A stretch of DNA of 64,000 nucleotides from Streptosporangium canum. GTDB taxonomy: Bacteria; Actinomycetota; Actinomycetes; Streptosporangiales; Streptosporangiaceae. Below are positions 1-11,727 of this stretch, piece by piece (the stretch's first letter is position 1; each line of letters starts with the position of its first letter). The translations under genes and the position numbers were made by a program. Where the stretch lies: contig NZ_FOQY01000001.1 of NCBI RefSeq assembly GCF_900113865.1, positions 380,877 through 444,876 on the forward strand, read 5' to 3'. Below the pieces are notes generated by a model, which did no database searches, was not told the DNA's origin, and saw nothing but the letters and a program-made list of their open reading frames with translations.

Positions 1-736
1 GGCGGGCCGCGGCCACGTCGGAGATCGCGGTGGCCATCGGCACCACCACGCCCAGCACGGTGCGGGTGGTGTGCGAGGCGCCGCCGCCGAAGCCGACGAG
101 CACGCCGGCCGCGCCGGTCCGCATCAGGTGCAGCGCCGCGGTGTAGGTGGCGCAGCCGCCGACGATCACCGGGACGTCGAGCTCGTAGATGAACTGCTTG
201 AGGTTCAGCGGCTCGGCCCGGCCGGAGACGTGCTCGGCGGAGACCGTGGTGCCGCGGATCACGAAGATGTCCACACCCGCGTCGATGACGGCCTTGTGGT
301 GCTGGACCGTGCGCTGCGGCGACAGGCGGACGGCCGTGGTCACCCCCGCCGCGCGGATCTCCTCGATGCGCCGGCCGATCAGCTCGTCCTTGATCGGCGC
401 GTCGTAGATCTCCTGGAGCCGCTTGGTGGCGGCCTCACCCTTGAGCTCGGCCACCTCCGCCAGCAACGGCGTCGGGTCCTCGTAACGGGTCCACAGGCCT
501 TCGAGGTCGAGCACGGCGAGACCGCCGAGCCGGCCGACCTCGATCGCGGTCCTGGGCGAGACCACGCTGTCCATCGGGCTCACCACGACGGGCAGTTCGA
601 ACCGGTAGGCGTCGATCTGCCAGGCGATCGAGACCTCTTCCGGGTCGCGGGTGCGACGGGACGGGACGATGCCGATCTCGTCGAGGGCGTAGGCGCGACG
701 GCCGTTCTTGCCGCGCCCGATCTCCACCTGAGTCAT
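1..736 (-). CDS. guaB3: GuaB3 family IMP dehydrogenase-related protein (partial, C-terminus beyond the window)
   Basis: About 245 N-terminal residues of a TIM-barrel protein of the IMP dehydrogenase/GMP reductase superfamily are visible, starting MTQVEIGRGKNGRRAY at an ATG (734-736). The N-terminus, the stretch ELPVVVSPMDSVVSPRTA and the glycine-rich GGCATYTAALHLMRTGA match the actinobacterial GuaB3 paralogue, which normally is about 370 residues and lacks the CBS pair found in true GuaB. Its reaction is less certain than that of GuaB; a role in guanine nucleotide interconversion is inferred from family and from guaB lying directly upstream on the same strand (135 bp gap). The rest of the barrel, including the region expected to hold the catalytic loop, lies off the window. 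Confidence 0.9.
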   Translation of the reverse strand, partial: MTQVEIGRGKNGRRAYALDEIGIVPSRRTRDPEEVSIAWQIDAYRFELPVVVSPMDSVVSPRTAIEVGRLGGLAVLDLEGLWTRYEDPTPLLAEVAELKGEAATKRLQEIYDAPIKDELIGRRIEEIRAAGVTTAVRLSPQRTVQHHKAVIDAGVDIFVIRGTTVSAEHVSGRAEPLNLKQFIYELDVPVIVGGCATYTAALHLMRTGAAGVLVGFGGGASHTTRTVLGVVVPMATAISDVAAAR

Positions 737-761
737 ATGTCTGTCTTTCCCATTCCATGCG

Positions 762-796
762 TGTACGGCTCACGCCAAGCGGGCGCAAGCCGTACA
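762..796 (-). other. Inverted repeat between guaB and guaB3
   Basis: TGTACGGCT (762-770) is exactly complementary to AGCCGTACA (788-796), giving a 9-bp stem with a 17-nt loop. It lies 26 bp before the guaB3 start and 76 bp after the guaB stop. There is no T-run beside it, so it could be a weak terminator, an RNA stability element or an operator for guaB3. Confidence 0.35.
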
Positions 797-871
797 GTGC
801 CGTTGTGGCCCGCCTGCTCGCCGAGCCTGGCGCGGATCCCCGGGTCCGTCCTCGGTATCCGCGACAGGACT

Positions 872-2755
<1,884 letters not shown>

Positions 2756-2831
2756 TCACGGCAACGCCCGGACAGAGATGATTCGCCGGGTTATCCTCTC
2801 GGGATCGTGTCACCTCAGGAGCCCCTCCCCG

Positions 2832-3842
2832 ATGCGCACCGACACATCCGCCCCGCCCGATCCGCTCGAAACCCTGGGTCTCACCCCGGGGCAGACCACG
2901 CTGTACAACACGGTGCTGCGCCTGCACCGCGCCACCTGCGCCGAGCTCGCCGACGCCACCGACCGCTCGCCCGAGGCGCTGCGGCGCGAACTGACCAGCC
3001 TGGTGCGGCTGGGCGTGGTCGACGAGCAGGGCGGGGAGTATCTCGCCAGGCACCCCGCCGCGGCCCTCGGCCACCTGGTCGCCGAGCGGCTGGACCGGCT
3101 CGCCGCGGAGAGCCGCAGGATCGACACCGTGCTCGGATCGATCCGGGGCTTCATCCATCAGTACGACGCCGGGCTCGACTACCAGACCGGCCAGTTCGCG
3201 GTGGACCTGGTCGGCGGGGCCGACGAGCTCTACGACAGCGTGATCGGCATGGCGGTCCAGGCGCCGCCGCTGGAAATGCTCTCGGCCGTCCCCGACAGCC
3301 GGACGGTGAGCGACTTCGCGCACCGCTACGCCGACCAGTGGATCGCGGCCCAGCGCACCGGCCTGCTCTCCTCCCGGACCATCATCCCGGTCCACACCCT
3401 GGAGATCCCCGGCCTGCGGGACAGGCTGGACCAGTTCGAGCGGGCGGGGGCCCAGGTCCGCACCCTCGACGTGGTGCCGAGCTGGTTCCTGGTCGCCGGC
3501 GGTGACGCCGCGGGCATGCCCGCCCAGTGGGGCGGCACCCTCGCGGAGAACGCCTACAACTTCCACCTGGTCCGGGCGGCCATCGTGGTGGCCGCGCTGC
3601 GCTCGCTCTTCGAGGAGCTGTGGACCCGCGCGGCGCCGCTGCCGTGGACGCACCGCGGCGACGGCGTGGCGCGAGTGCTGCGGCTGGCGGCCCAGGGGGT
3701 CTCCGACGAGATGATCGCCAGGCAGCTCGGGCTCTCGGTCCGGACGGTGCGCTCCCGGTTCGCCGACGCCATGGCCGAGCTCGGCGCGCAGTCGCGGTTC
3801 CAGGCGGGCGTGGAGGCCGCCCGCCGCGGGTGGCTGGTGTAG
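2832..3842 (+). CDS. LuxR-type transcriptional regulator with N-terminal TrmB-like winged helix
   Basis: Probable DNA-binding regulator of 336 residues. Residues about 10-75 look like a TrmB/ArsR-type winged helix (TTLYNTVLRLHRATCAELAD, then REL and RLGVVDEQGG). A middle region of about 190 residues of unknown ligand follows. The C-terminus (about 270-330) is a LuxR/GerE helix-turn-helix: LRLAAQGVSDEMIARQLGLS then VRTVRSRFADAMAELGAQSR. The start is an ATG with AGGAG 10 nt upstream; the longer open frame upstream lacks a ribosome site. Such two-HTH proteins are common in Streptosporangiales and Streptomyces and usually uncharacterised. Its target is unknown; divergence from guaB and the palindrome between them make guaB or itself candidates. 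Confidence 0.85.
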   Translation: MRTDTSAPPDPLETLGLTPGQTTLYNTVLRLHRATCAELADATDRSPEALRRELTSLVRLGVVDEQGGEYLARHPAAALGHLVAERLDRLAAESRRIDTVLGSIRGFIHQYDAGLDYQTGQFAVDLVGGADELYDSVIGMAVQAPPLEMLSAVPDSRTVSDFAHRYADQWIAAQRTGLLSSRTIIPVHTLEIPGLRDRLDQFERAGAQVRTLDVVPSWFLVAGGDAAGMPAQWGGTLAENAYNFHLVRAAIVVAALRSLFEELWTRAAPLPWTHRGDGVARVLRLAAQGVSDEMIARQLGLSVRTVRSRFADAMAELGAQSRFQAGVEAARRGWLV

Positions 3843-3876
3843 TTCCGGGCATGGTCATGGGCTGCTGGTGTAGTTC
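3833..3876 (+). repeat. 13-bp direct repeat across the stop codon of the LuxR-type gene
   Basis: GCTGGTGTAGTTC occurs at 3833-3845, where it contains the TAG stop (3840-3842), and again at 3864-3876, 31 bp later. It looks like a short tandem duplication of the gene end. Confidence 0.6.
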
Positions 3877-3914
3877 AGCCCCTGTTGGCCGCATCCAGGT
3901 CATAAGGTGGGATC

Positions 3915-4292
3915 GTGCTCGACGATGTCCCTCGCGACCCGTTCGCGGATGACCCCGACGACCCGGCGGCGGCGCTGGGAGAGCCCGGCGATCCCGAACC
4001 GCTGACCCCGGCCGAACGCGACGAGGCCATGACCGACCTCGCCGACGTGGAGGTCTTCCGCTCCCTGCTGGAGCCCCAGGGGGTGCTCGGCCTGGTCCTC
4101 GACTGCCCGGAGTGCGGCGAGCAGCACTACTTCGACTGGGAGCTGCTGCGCGGCAACCTGCGTCAGATGATCGAAAACGGCCGGCCGCAGGTGCACGAGC
4201 CCGCCTACCAGCCCACTCCCGCGGACTACGTCACCTGGGAGTATGCCCGGGGTTACGTGGACGGGGTGATCGACACCGAGGAGCACCGCTGA
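3915..4292 (+). CDS. DUF5319 family protein
   Basis: A 125-residue acidic cytosolic protein with a GTG start. It has the conserved actinobacterial DUF5319 features: an acidic N-terminus (DDVPRDPFADDPDDPA), the core LVLDCPECGEQHYFDWELLR with a CPxCG pair, and a C-terminus YVTWEYARGYVDGVID. The cysteine pair might bind metal, but a second pair is not visible. Function is unknown in the family; it is repeatedly found between guaB and the sigD/groEL region. Its last 40 bp overlap, on the opposite strand, the end of the small anti-sigma-like gene. Confidence 0.85.
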   Translation: MLDDVPRDPFADDPDDPAAALGEPGDPEPLTPAERDEAMTDLADVEVFRSLLEPQGVLGLVLDCPECGEQHYFDWELLRGNLRQMIENGRPQVHEPAYQPTPADYVTWEYARGYVDGVIDTEEHR

Positions 4293-4504
4293 TCGACGTC
4301 GTCGATCAGGGCGGACAACAGGTTCACGGCGACGTCGGACGTGGAGACGGTCTCTCTGCGGGAGAGCGCCGCCAGGACGGCGTCGGTCTCGGCGACCGCC
4401 GGGTCCTCCTCCGGCCCGTATCTCCGGGCCGGACGTCGCGGATGGACCGCCGTCATGGCCCCGTCCGTTCGGGGCTCTCGCCGGGGCCGCGGGCGCCGCT
4501 GCAC
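4253..4504 (-). CDS. Short anti-sigma-D-like protein without membrane segment
   Basis: An 83-residue ORF 43 bp downstream of the sigma factor gene, with GGAGG placed 8 nt before its GTG start; an internal ATG at 4456 is an alternative. The centre, ETDAVLAALSRRETVSTSD then VAVNLLSALIDDVDQ, resembles the sigma-binding N-terminal region of RsdA-type anti-SigD factors (short helix, acidic linker, second helix). Full RsdA proteins continue into a membrane segment and an extracellular domain, but this ORF stops a few residues later. It could be a soluble minimal anti-sigma factor, a remnant, or a spurious ORF. Operon position and ribosome site favour a real gene. Confidence 0.5.
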   Translation of the reverse strand: MQRRPRPRREPRTDGAMTAVHPRRPARRYGPEEDPAVAETDAVLAALSRRETVSTSDVAVNLLSALIDDVDQRCSSVSITPST

Positions 4505-4547
4505 GAGCCACGCCTCCGCCGCCGGACCGGGCTCGGCTGCTCCGCGG

Positions 4548-5216
4548 TCAAGCTATCGACTCCAGCTCGGCCATCGCCCGCAGCCGGGCCAGCGCCCGAT
4601 GCTGGGCGACACGGACCGCACCTGGTGACATGCCCAGTACATTACCCGTCTCCTCCGCGGAGAGGCCCGACACCACACGGAGCATGAGCAGCTGGCGCTG
4701 GTTGTCCGGGAGCCTGGAGAGCAGCCTGCGGGCGTGCTCGGCCTCGATGTAGCGGACCACGGTCTCCTCCGGCCCCGGACCCTCGTCGGGCCCGTCCGGG
4801 AGGTCTTGGGTGGGTACGGCGGAGCGCACGGAGCTGCGCAACGCGTCGGCCACCTTGTGAGAGGCGATACCGAAGACGAAGGAGGCGAACGGCCGCCCCA
4901 TGTCCCGGTAACGGGGCAGTGCGGACAGCACCGCGATGCATACTTCCTGGGCCACGTCGTCTGCGATGTGATACTGACCGGAAACCCGGCCGAGACGAGC
5001 ACGGCAATAACGGACGACCATTGGCCGTAACTGCGCGATCAGGGTTTCGATCGCGGTGCGATCCCCCTGAACGGCGAGGCTCGTCAGATCCTTGAGATCA
5101 TCCCTATGGGCGACCCCGTCAGATCTCGTCGCAAGCCTTACCCCATTTTTGGCGTCGGCGACGCATCCCTCGGTCACGTTAGGCATGATGCCCGCCCCGA
5201 TCCGGCCTGTCGTCAT
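4548..5216 (-). CDS. sigD: ECF RNA polymerase sigma factor, SigD/ShbA type
   Basis: Sigma-70 family protein of up to 222 residues with region 2 ([20 protein letters not shown] ... [35 protein letters not shown]) and region 4 ([20 protein letters not shown], then [20 protein letters not shown]). Sequence style and position between guaB and groEL match SigD of mycobacteria and ShbA of Streptomyces, which directs transcription of the principal sigma gene hrdB. An ATG at 5186 (MPNVTEG) is an alternative start with a G-rich site upstream. A candidate anti-sigma gene follows. The N-terminal ten residues at the longer start are uncertain. Confidence 0.9.
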   Translation of the reverse strand: MTTGRIGAGIMPNVTEGCVADAKNGVRLATRSDGVAHRDDLKDLTSLAVQGDRTAIETLIAQLRPMVVRYCRARLGRVSGQYHIADDVAQEVCIAVLSALPRYRDMGRPFASFVFGIASHKVADALRSSVRSAVPTQDLPDGPDEGPGPEETVVRYIEAEHARRLLSRLPDNQRQLLMLRVVSGLSAEETGNVLGMSPGAVRVAQHRALARLRAMAELESIA

Positions 5217-5403
5217 GGCAAACGGCTACGGATTGGTCACATTGAGGCGGAGATAACCGAGCGTAATCGAATGGCGACCGCAAAGACCTTGGTATGCGCA
5301 AATATTTCATTGGATAGCCGAATATGTCGGCTATTTGCTAGAAGAACATTTGGGATTCCACCCGACAGGCGGTGACGCTTTGGGGCCCCTTTCGGTTTAC
5401 CGG
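5217..5403 (-). promoter_or_regulatory. AT-rich leader/promoter region of sigD with an 8-bp inverted repeat
   Basis: This stretch before sigD is clearly richer in A and T than its surroundings. ATAGCCGA (5314-5321) and TCGGCTAT (5327-5334) form a perfect 8-bp inverted repeat around ATATG, in a local context of AATATTTCATTGG. It probably holds the sigD promoter and an operator, but I cannot assign -35/-10 boxes with confidence. Confidence 0.4.
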
Positions 5404-5443
5404 AAAACAGAACGGCCCGCGCCCCGAGGGGGACGCGGGCCGT
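5404..5443 (-). terminator. Terminator after groEL
   Basis: ACGGCCCGCG (5412-5421) pairs exactly with CGCGGGCCGT (5434-5443), with further C/G pairing inside. On the minus strand the hairpin is followed by TTCTGTTTTCC. It starts 15 bp beyond the groEL stop and separates groESL from sigD. Confidence 0.8.
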
Positions 5444-5458
5444 ACGGTCCGTCGAGGA

Positions 5459-7146
<1,688 letters not shown>

Positions 7147-7173
7147 CGATACGTCATCTTTTATGAAGCTTGA

Positions 7174-7485
7174 TTACTTCTCGATGATGGCGAGCACGTC
7201 GCGAGCGGAGAGCACCAGGTACTCCTCGCCGCCGTACTTCACCTCGGTGCCGCCGTACTTGCTGTAGAGGACGATGTCGCCCTCCTTGACGTCGAGCGGA
7301 ATCCGCTTGTCGCCGTCCTCGTCCCAGTTGCCGGGGCCCACCGCGAGGACCTTGCCCTCCTGCGGCTTCTCCTTGGCGGTGTCCGGGATCACGAGGCCGG
7401 AAGCGGTGGTCTGCTCGGCCTCAAGCGGCTGGACCACAATGCGGTCGCCGAGCGGCTTAACGGGAACCTTGGTGGCGGTCGTCAC
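7174..7485 (-). CDS. groES: Co-chaperonin GroES
   Basis: 103-residue cap subunit of the GroEL chamber. The start is GTG (7483-7485) with GGGGAGG upstream. The protein has the expected basic roof and mobile loop: [11 protein letters not shown], then [19 protein letters not shown], and the closing [14 protein letters not shown]. It is the first gene of the groESL operon, preceded by a vegetative promoter and CIRCE. Confidence 0.97.
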   Translation of the reverse strand: MTTATKVPVKPLGDRIVVQPLEAEQTTASGLVIPDTAKEKPQEGKVLAVGPGNWDEDGDKRIPLDVKEGDIVLYSKYGGTEVKYGGEEYLVLSARDVLAIIEK

Positions 7486-7576
7486 GTCGGACCTCCCCTT
7501 CAGATTTTGGATGATCTAGAAGAGGCGACCAGCGGTCTGCCGTCGCGGGTGTCAGACCTGCCTCGTCGCATATTAT

Positions 7577-7603
7577 TTGGCACTCTCAAGGGGAGAGTGC
7601 CAA
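7577..7603 (-). promoter_or_regulatory. CIRCE operator (HrcA site)
   Basis: TTGGCACTC and GAGTGCCAA form a perfect 9-bp inverted repeat with the standard 9-nt spacer. The usual CIRCE arms are TTAGCACTC/GAGTGCTAA; here both arms carry the compensating A-to-G/T-to-C change. It lies just downstream of the groES -10 box and 92 bp before the groES start, so HrcA bound here would block the heat-shock operon. Confidence 0.93.
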
Positions 7604-7609
7604 TACGGA

Positions 7610-7638
7610 ACAGTATGCAAGTAGGCCTTGACAGTCAA
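7610..7638 (-). promoter_or_regulatory. groESL promoter
   Basis: On the minus strand TTGACT (7638-7633) and TACTGT (7615-7610) are separated by 17 bp and lie directly before the CIRCE element, the standard arrangement for HrcA-repressed groES promoters using the main sigma factor. Confidence 0.75.
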
Positions 7639-7831
7639 CACGAACCGCCCTGATGCGCTTCCCGCGAACATCATCGTCCCCTCCACCGGGCGGCCCACCC
7701 CCTCCCGAGAGGCCGCCGGACGCCCCGCGCCCGCAGGCCACGGCCGCGAACCGCGCGGTTTCCGGACGACATCCCGCCGATTCGGGGAACATACAGGGGG
7801 ACGAGGCGGACTCCGACGGGAATGTGACTCG

Positions 7832-8512
7832 ATGACCACACACGGTGACGACGACGACGCTACGGTGGACGACGTGACCAGCACGATAAGCGAGGAAACG
7901 GATACGTCGAGCGAGGTCAGGGATCTGCTCGCCAACTGGCCGTATCCCCCAGCCGGAGGGTGGACAGCCGACGATCTCGACCGTCTCCCCCAAGAGGGCC
8001 CGAACGGCGAGCTGGACTTCTTCAAGCACGTCGAACTCGTCGATGGAGCCCTCATCTTCATGTCCCCCCAGAAGCGCTTCCACGAGTACGTCCTCTACGG
8101 ACTCCGGACCAGTCTCAACGCGCAGGCCCCCGACCATCTCAAAGCCGTGATGCAGATGGATCTCATCATCGGCCCCAGACAGCGCCCCTGTCCTGACGTC
8201 CTGGTCGTCGACAGGGAGGCGGCGAAAGACCGGTCGCGCACCGCCTACACGCCCGACGAGGTGTGCCTCGTCATCGAAGTCGTCTCGCCCGAGTCCGAGT
8301 TCCGCGACCACGAGGTCAAGCCGTCGCGCTACGCCAGAGCCGGTATTCCGCACTTCTGGCTGGTGGAGAACAATGCCGACGACCCGGTGGTCCACGTCTA
8401 CCAGCTCGATCCGGTGACCCACACCTATGCCGTAACCGGCATCCATCACAACCGCCTCAAGCTCACCGAGCCGTTCCCCATCGACATCGACCTCGCCGAG
8501 TTGCCGGACTGA
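7832..8512 (+). CDS. Uma2 family (DUF820) PD-(D/E)xK nuclease-fold protein
   Basis: 226-residue protein of the Uma2 group, abundant in actinobacteria and cyanobacteria and predicted to be restriction-like endonucleases. The nuclease core is visible: FKHVELVDGALIFMSPQ, then CPDVLVVDREA (acidic residue) and CLVIEVVSPESEFRDHEVKP (E-x-K-like with K later), followed by ARAGIPHFWLVENN. The start at the ATG in CGATGACC is chosen because the 68 upstream codons are of poor quality; no strong ribosome site is seen. Its target and role are unknown; such genes are often solitary, as here. Confidence 0.85.
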   Translation: MTTHGDDDDATVDDVTSTISEETDTSSEVRDLLANWPYPPAGGWTADDLDRLPQEGPNGELDFFKHVELVDGALIFMSPQKRFHEYVLYGLRTSLNAQAPDHLKAVMQMDLIIGPRQRPCPDVLVVDREAAKDRSRTAYTPDEVCLVIEVVSPESEFRDHEVKPSRYARAGIPHFWLVENNADDPVVHVYQLDPVTHTYAVTGIHHNRLKLTEPFPIDIDLAELPD

Positions 8513-8553
8513 GAGGGAGGCCGCACCCCTGCCAGGCGGTAGCGTCGGGTGGC

Positions 8554-9720
8554 GTGGACCTTGACGCATTCCGGGAGCTGCTGACACCGCGTGGCCAGGA
8601 GGCCCTCGGAGCGGCGGCCGAGCTCGTGGGCGACGACCCGGTGGCGGCGGTGACGCGGCTCAGGAAGACCTATGACGCCCGCCTGACCTCGGCCGCGCTC
8701 ACGCAGGCCACGCTCAGGCGGCGCGCGAGGGAGAAGTTCGGCGCCGACGCCGACCTCATGTACTTCACCTCCGGCGGCCTGGAGCAGGCCACCCGCCGCG
8801 AGGTGGCCGACCACCGGGCCCGCCGCATCGCCCCGGGCTCCCGGGTGGCCGACGTCTGCTGCGGCATCGGCGGCGACCTTCTCGCGCTGGCCAGGGCCGG
8901 GTGCGCGGTGGAGGCCGTGGACGCCGACCCGCTCACCGCGGCGATCGCCCGGGCCAACGCCGACGCCCTCGGCTTCGGCGACCGGGTCTCGGTCCGTACG
9001 GCCGACGCCGCCACGGTCGACCCGGCCGCCTTCGACGTCCTGTTCGCCGACCCCGCCCGCCGTACCGCGCGGGGCAGGACCTTCGACCCGATGGCCTACT
9101 CGCCGCCGTGGCCCGAGGTGCTGGAGATGGTGGCGAAGGCGGAGGCGGCCTGCCTGAAGGTCGCCCCCGGCATCCCCTACGAGTTCATCCCCGGCGGAGC
9201 CGAGGCCGAGTGGGTCTCCTACAAGGGCGACGTCAAGGAAGCCGTGATCTGGTGCGGCGGGCTGGCCGGCGACACCGGGCGCAGGGCCACGATCCTGCCG
9301 GCGGGCGCGACGGTGACGCCCGATCCGGCACTCGGCCAGGCCGGGCACGGCCCCGTCGGCCGCTACGTCTACGAACCGGACGGCGCGGCCATCCGGGCCC
9401 ACCTCGTCGCGGAGATCGCCGCGATGGTCGGCGGCCACCTGCTCGACCCGCACATCGCCTACATCACCGGCGACCTCGCCGTGGAGACGCCGTGGGCGTC
9501 CCGGTACGAGGTCCACGAGGTGCTGCCGTTCTCGCTCAAGCGGCTGCGGGCGGCGCTCCGCGAGCGCGGGGCGGGCAACGTGACGATCAAGAAGCGCGGC
9601 TCGGCGGTCGACATCGAACGCCTGCGGAAAGACCTGAGACTTTCTGGCGACAAATCCATGGTTGTCATTCTCACCCGGATTATCGAGAGGCCCTTCGCCC
9701 TCATCTGCACCCCTTCTTGA
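8554..9720 (+). CDS. Class I SAM-dependent methyltransferase with THUMP-like C-terminal domain
   Basis: 388-residue cytosolic protein starting at GTG (MDLDAFRELLTPRGQEAL). A Rossmann methyltransferase fold occupies about residues 85-250: motif I VADVCCGIGGDLLALARAG, then AVDADPLTAAIARANA, and DVLFADPARR as motif IV. The C-terminal part (YEVHEVLPFSLKRLRAALRE then GAGNVTIKKRGSAVD) matches the THUMP-like domain found on these actinobacterial enzymes. An RNA substrate is likely but not established. It follows the Uma2 gene by 41 bp, and GAGAGGGAGG lies around the Uma2 stop. Confidence 0.85.
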   Translation: MDLDAFRELLTPRGQEALGAAAELVGDDPVAAVTRLRKTYDARLTSAALTQATLRRRAREKFGADADLMYFTSGGLEQATRREVADHRARRIAPGSRVADVCCGIGGDLLALARAGCAVEAVDADPLTAAIARANADALGFGDRVSVRTADAATVDPAAFDVLFADPARRTARGRTFDPMAYSPPWPEVLEMVAKAEAACLKVAPGIPYEFIPGGAEAEWVSYKGDVKEAVIWCGGLAGDTGRRATILPAGATVTPDPALGQAGHGPVGRYVYEPDGAAIRAHLVAEIAAMVGGHLLDPHIAYITGDLAVETPWASRYEVHEVLPFSLKRLRAALRERGAGNVTIKKRGSAVDIERLRKDLRLSGDKSMVVILTRIIERPFALICTPS

Positions 9721-9845
9721 CCTGCCGAAACAGTGAATTCGGACATTGTATTGGCAATCACGATCTTTTAAATTCCGCTCCGAAAAACCTTGATCCAGAG
9801 GCTAGGGTTGTCGCGCGGGAGTTCTTCCCCCGCCTGCGGTCGAAC

Positions 9846-9875
9846 CGCGTCTATTAGCAACGCGTCTATTAGCAA
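9846..9875 (+). repeat. Perfect tandem 15-bp repeat
   Basis: CGCGTCTATTAGCAA occurs twice head to tail (9846-9860 and 9861-9875), about 50 bp before the coiled-coil protein gene. It may be a duplicated regulator site or slippage product. Confidence 0.7.
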
Positions 9876-9925
9876 AAGGACCAACCCACCGCGCGGCTGA
9901 CCGTCGGCGAGTGAAGGAGCTTTCG

Positions 9926-11086
9926 GTGGATCACTCCGACCACACCCTGCTCCAGGCAGGCAGTCAGAGCGCCATCTCCGACCGGATGCGTGAGCTCCTC
10001 GCCCGCGCCGCTCAGGACCATGTGTACGAACAGCGCACCCAGGGCGCCGTGCTGGACGAGATCCGCCGGCGCCTGGAGGGCATGGAGTGGTTGCTGCGGG
10101 AGGTCAGGGAGCGCGAGCTCGGCGGGCTGAGCGGCACGATGGCATCCGTCCACGGCCGCCTGGACGACATCGCCGTCCGCCCGCCGGCGTGGGCCGAAGG
10201 GCTCGCCCAGCACGTCGAGGCGGTCCGCGACCACGTGGACGCCGTGGGCGAGCGCGTCGGCTCCCTGGGCCAGCGGGTCGACTCCGTCCGCGACCGGGTC
10301 ACGCCCGTGGGCGAGCTGCCGAGCCTCTGGGCCGACATCGGCACCGTCGGCGAGAGCGTGGACGAGGCGCTGGTCCGCCTTCAGTCGATCGCCGACGGCA
10401 CCCGGGGGGTCGGCGACCGGGTGGGCGACGTCGTCACGCGCCTCGGCCGGATCCAGACGAACATGGAGGCCGCGGCCGGCCGGTTCACCCGCCTGGACAG
10501 GTCGCTGGCCGACCTCGCCCAGCGCGCCGAACGCCTTGAGTCCGGGATGCTCGACCTGTCCGCGAGCGTGCGGGAGGCCGTCGGCGACGCGGCCGGCCGG
10601 CTGCTCGCCGCGGTCGAGCAGGTGAACGGCAAGGTCGACCTGATCGACGAGCGTCTCGACGACGTCGAGGGCCGCGTCACCGGCCGGGTCGACGTCGTCG
10701 ACTCCCGCCTGTGCACGCTGGACGGCCATGTGGAGAAGATCGGGCTGCGGCTGGAAGGCGTCGACGACCACGTCGAGGCGGTCGGCCAGCGGGTCGGCCG
10801 CCTGCCGGCCGTCCTGAACATCAGCGAGATCATCGGCGCCCAGACCGACGACCACGCCAGGCGGTTCGCCGCCCTGGACGAGCGTGTCGTCCAGAGCCAG
10901 GCGGCCCTCCTCCCCCTGGCCGACATGCTCGGCGCCCAGCCCGACCGCGAGCAACTCGCCGAGGCTCTCAGCGAGACGATGGAGCCCACCCGCGCCGACC
11001 TCACCCGCCGCCTGGGCGCCCTTGAGGAGACCATGCTGGCTCTGGCCGAGGCGCTGCTGCGCCCCACGCGCAACGACAAGGACTGA
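9926..11086 (+). CDS. Long coiled-coil protein of unknown function
   Basis: 386-residue soluble, strongly charged protein starting MDHSDHTLLQAG at a GTG with AAGGAG placed 6 nt upstream; a GTG 15 bp earlier would overlap that site. No membrane segment or catalytic motif is seen. From about residue 35 onward it consists of repeated amphipathic stretches with V/L spaced every three or four residues, for example HVEAVRDHVDAVGERVGSLG and RVDSVRDRV, HVEAVGQRVGRLP. This predicts a long parallel coiled coil like chemoreceptor or apolipoprotein-type repeats. It stands alone, 205 bp after the methyltransferase and convergent with marR. A scaffold role is possible but is only inferred. Confidence 0.75.
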   Translation: MDHSDHTLLQAGSQSAISDRMRELLARAAQDHVYEQRTQGAVLDEIRRRLEGMEWLLREVRERELGGLSGTMASVHGRLDDIAVRPPAWAEGLAQHVEAVRDHVDAVGERVGSLGQRVDSVRDRVTPVGELPSLWADIGTVGESVDEALVRLQSIADGTRGVGDRVGDVVTRLGRIQTNMEAAAGRFTRLDRSLADLAQRAERLESGMLDLSASVREAVGDAAGRLLAAVEQVNGKVDLIDERLDDVEGRVTGRVDVVDSRLCTLDGHVEKIGLRLEGVDDHVEAVGQRVGRLPAVLNISEIIGAQTDDHARRFAALDERVVQSQAALLPLADMLGAQPDREQLAEALSETMEPTRADLTRRLGALEETMLALAEALLRPTRNDKD

Positions 11087-11104
11087 TCGTCGGTACGGGC
11101 GGTC

Positions 11105-11188
11105 CGCGCCCCTCTCAGCAGCCCCGGAGCCGCCGACAAGCCGTGGGCCCGGACTCCGAACCGCAGGCCCGCGCCCCTCTCAGCAGCC
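11105..11188. repeat. 19-bp direct repeat, second copy covering the marR stop
   Basis: CGCGCCCCTCTCAGCAGCC occurs at 11105-11123 and 11170-11188. The second copy contains the marR stop codon (minus strand, 11180-11182). The arrangement suggests duplication of the gene end into the convergent intergenic space. Confidence 0.65.
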
Positions 11189-11686
11189 TCCCAGAGGGAT
11201 CGGCCCCGCCGGGCCGGCGGCCGGCTCCACCTCGCGGCAGAGGTTGCCCCGGACCACCCCCAGCAGCGAGCAGAGCTGATCCGTCTGCTCTGGCGTCAGC
11301 CCCCGGGTCATCCGCGCGTGGACCTCGGACAGCACCCGCTCTATCCGCGGTCGTAGCGCGTCGCCCTCCGGCGTGGTGTCGACGATGCTGACGCGCCGGT
11401 TGGTCGGACACGGGCTGCGCCTGACGAACCCGCTGCGCTCCAGGCGCTGCAGGGACTTGGTCATGGTGGACACGTCGATGCCGACGATCCTGGCCAGGGC
11501 GTTCTGTGACTGCGGGCCGTTCTCCCAGATCGCGGCCATCACGCGCTCCTGCCCCGGATAGAGGTCGATCTCCCCGAGGAGTCCGGCGAGCAGCACGCGG
11601 TGGCCGCGCGTCGTCTGGGCCATCAGGCAGTTCAGGCTGTCGTGGTCCTCGCCCGCTCCGGTCTCCCGCACGTCCGCCTCGGTCAT
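11180..11686 (-). CDS. MarR family transcriptional regulator
   Basis: 168-residue dimeric winged-helix regulator. The helix-turn-helix and wing are at about residues 60-110: WENGPQSQNALARIVGIDVS, then TMTKSLQRLERSGFVRRS and the wing residues NRRVSIVDTTPEG. The start ATG has GGGAGG upstream. It is divergent from an Old Yellow Enzyme gene with 108 bp between the two starts, and three TTGG-N4-CCAA sites lie in that gap. It probably represses the reductase and itself until an electrophile or phenolic ligand releases it; this regulation is inferred from layout. Confidence 0.92.
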   Translation of the reverse strand: MTEADVRETGAGEDHDSLNCLMAQTTRGHRVLLAGLLGEIDLYPGQERVMAAIWENGPQSQNALARIVGIDVSTMTKSLQRLERSGFVRRSPCPTNRRVSIVDTTPEGDALRPRIERVLSEVHARMTRGLTPEQTDQLCSLLGVVRGNLCREVEPAAGPAGPIPLGGC

Positions 11687-11727
11687 TTCAGACCTCCCGT
11701 TCCGGACCTGAGCCTACCGCTTGCAAG

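Noticed and set aside
7832-9720. Uma2 nuclease and methyltransferase as a restriction-modification pair
   Set aside because: The methyltransferase has a THUMP-like RNA-type domain and no DNA target-recognition region, and Uma2 genes are usually solitary.
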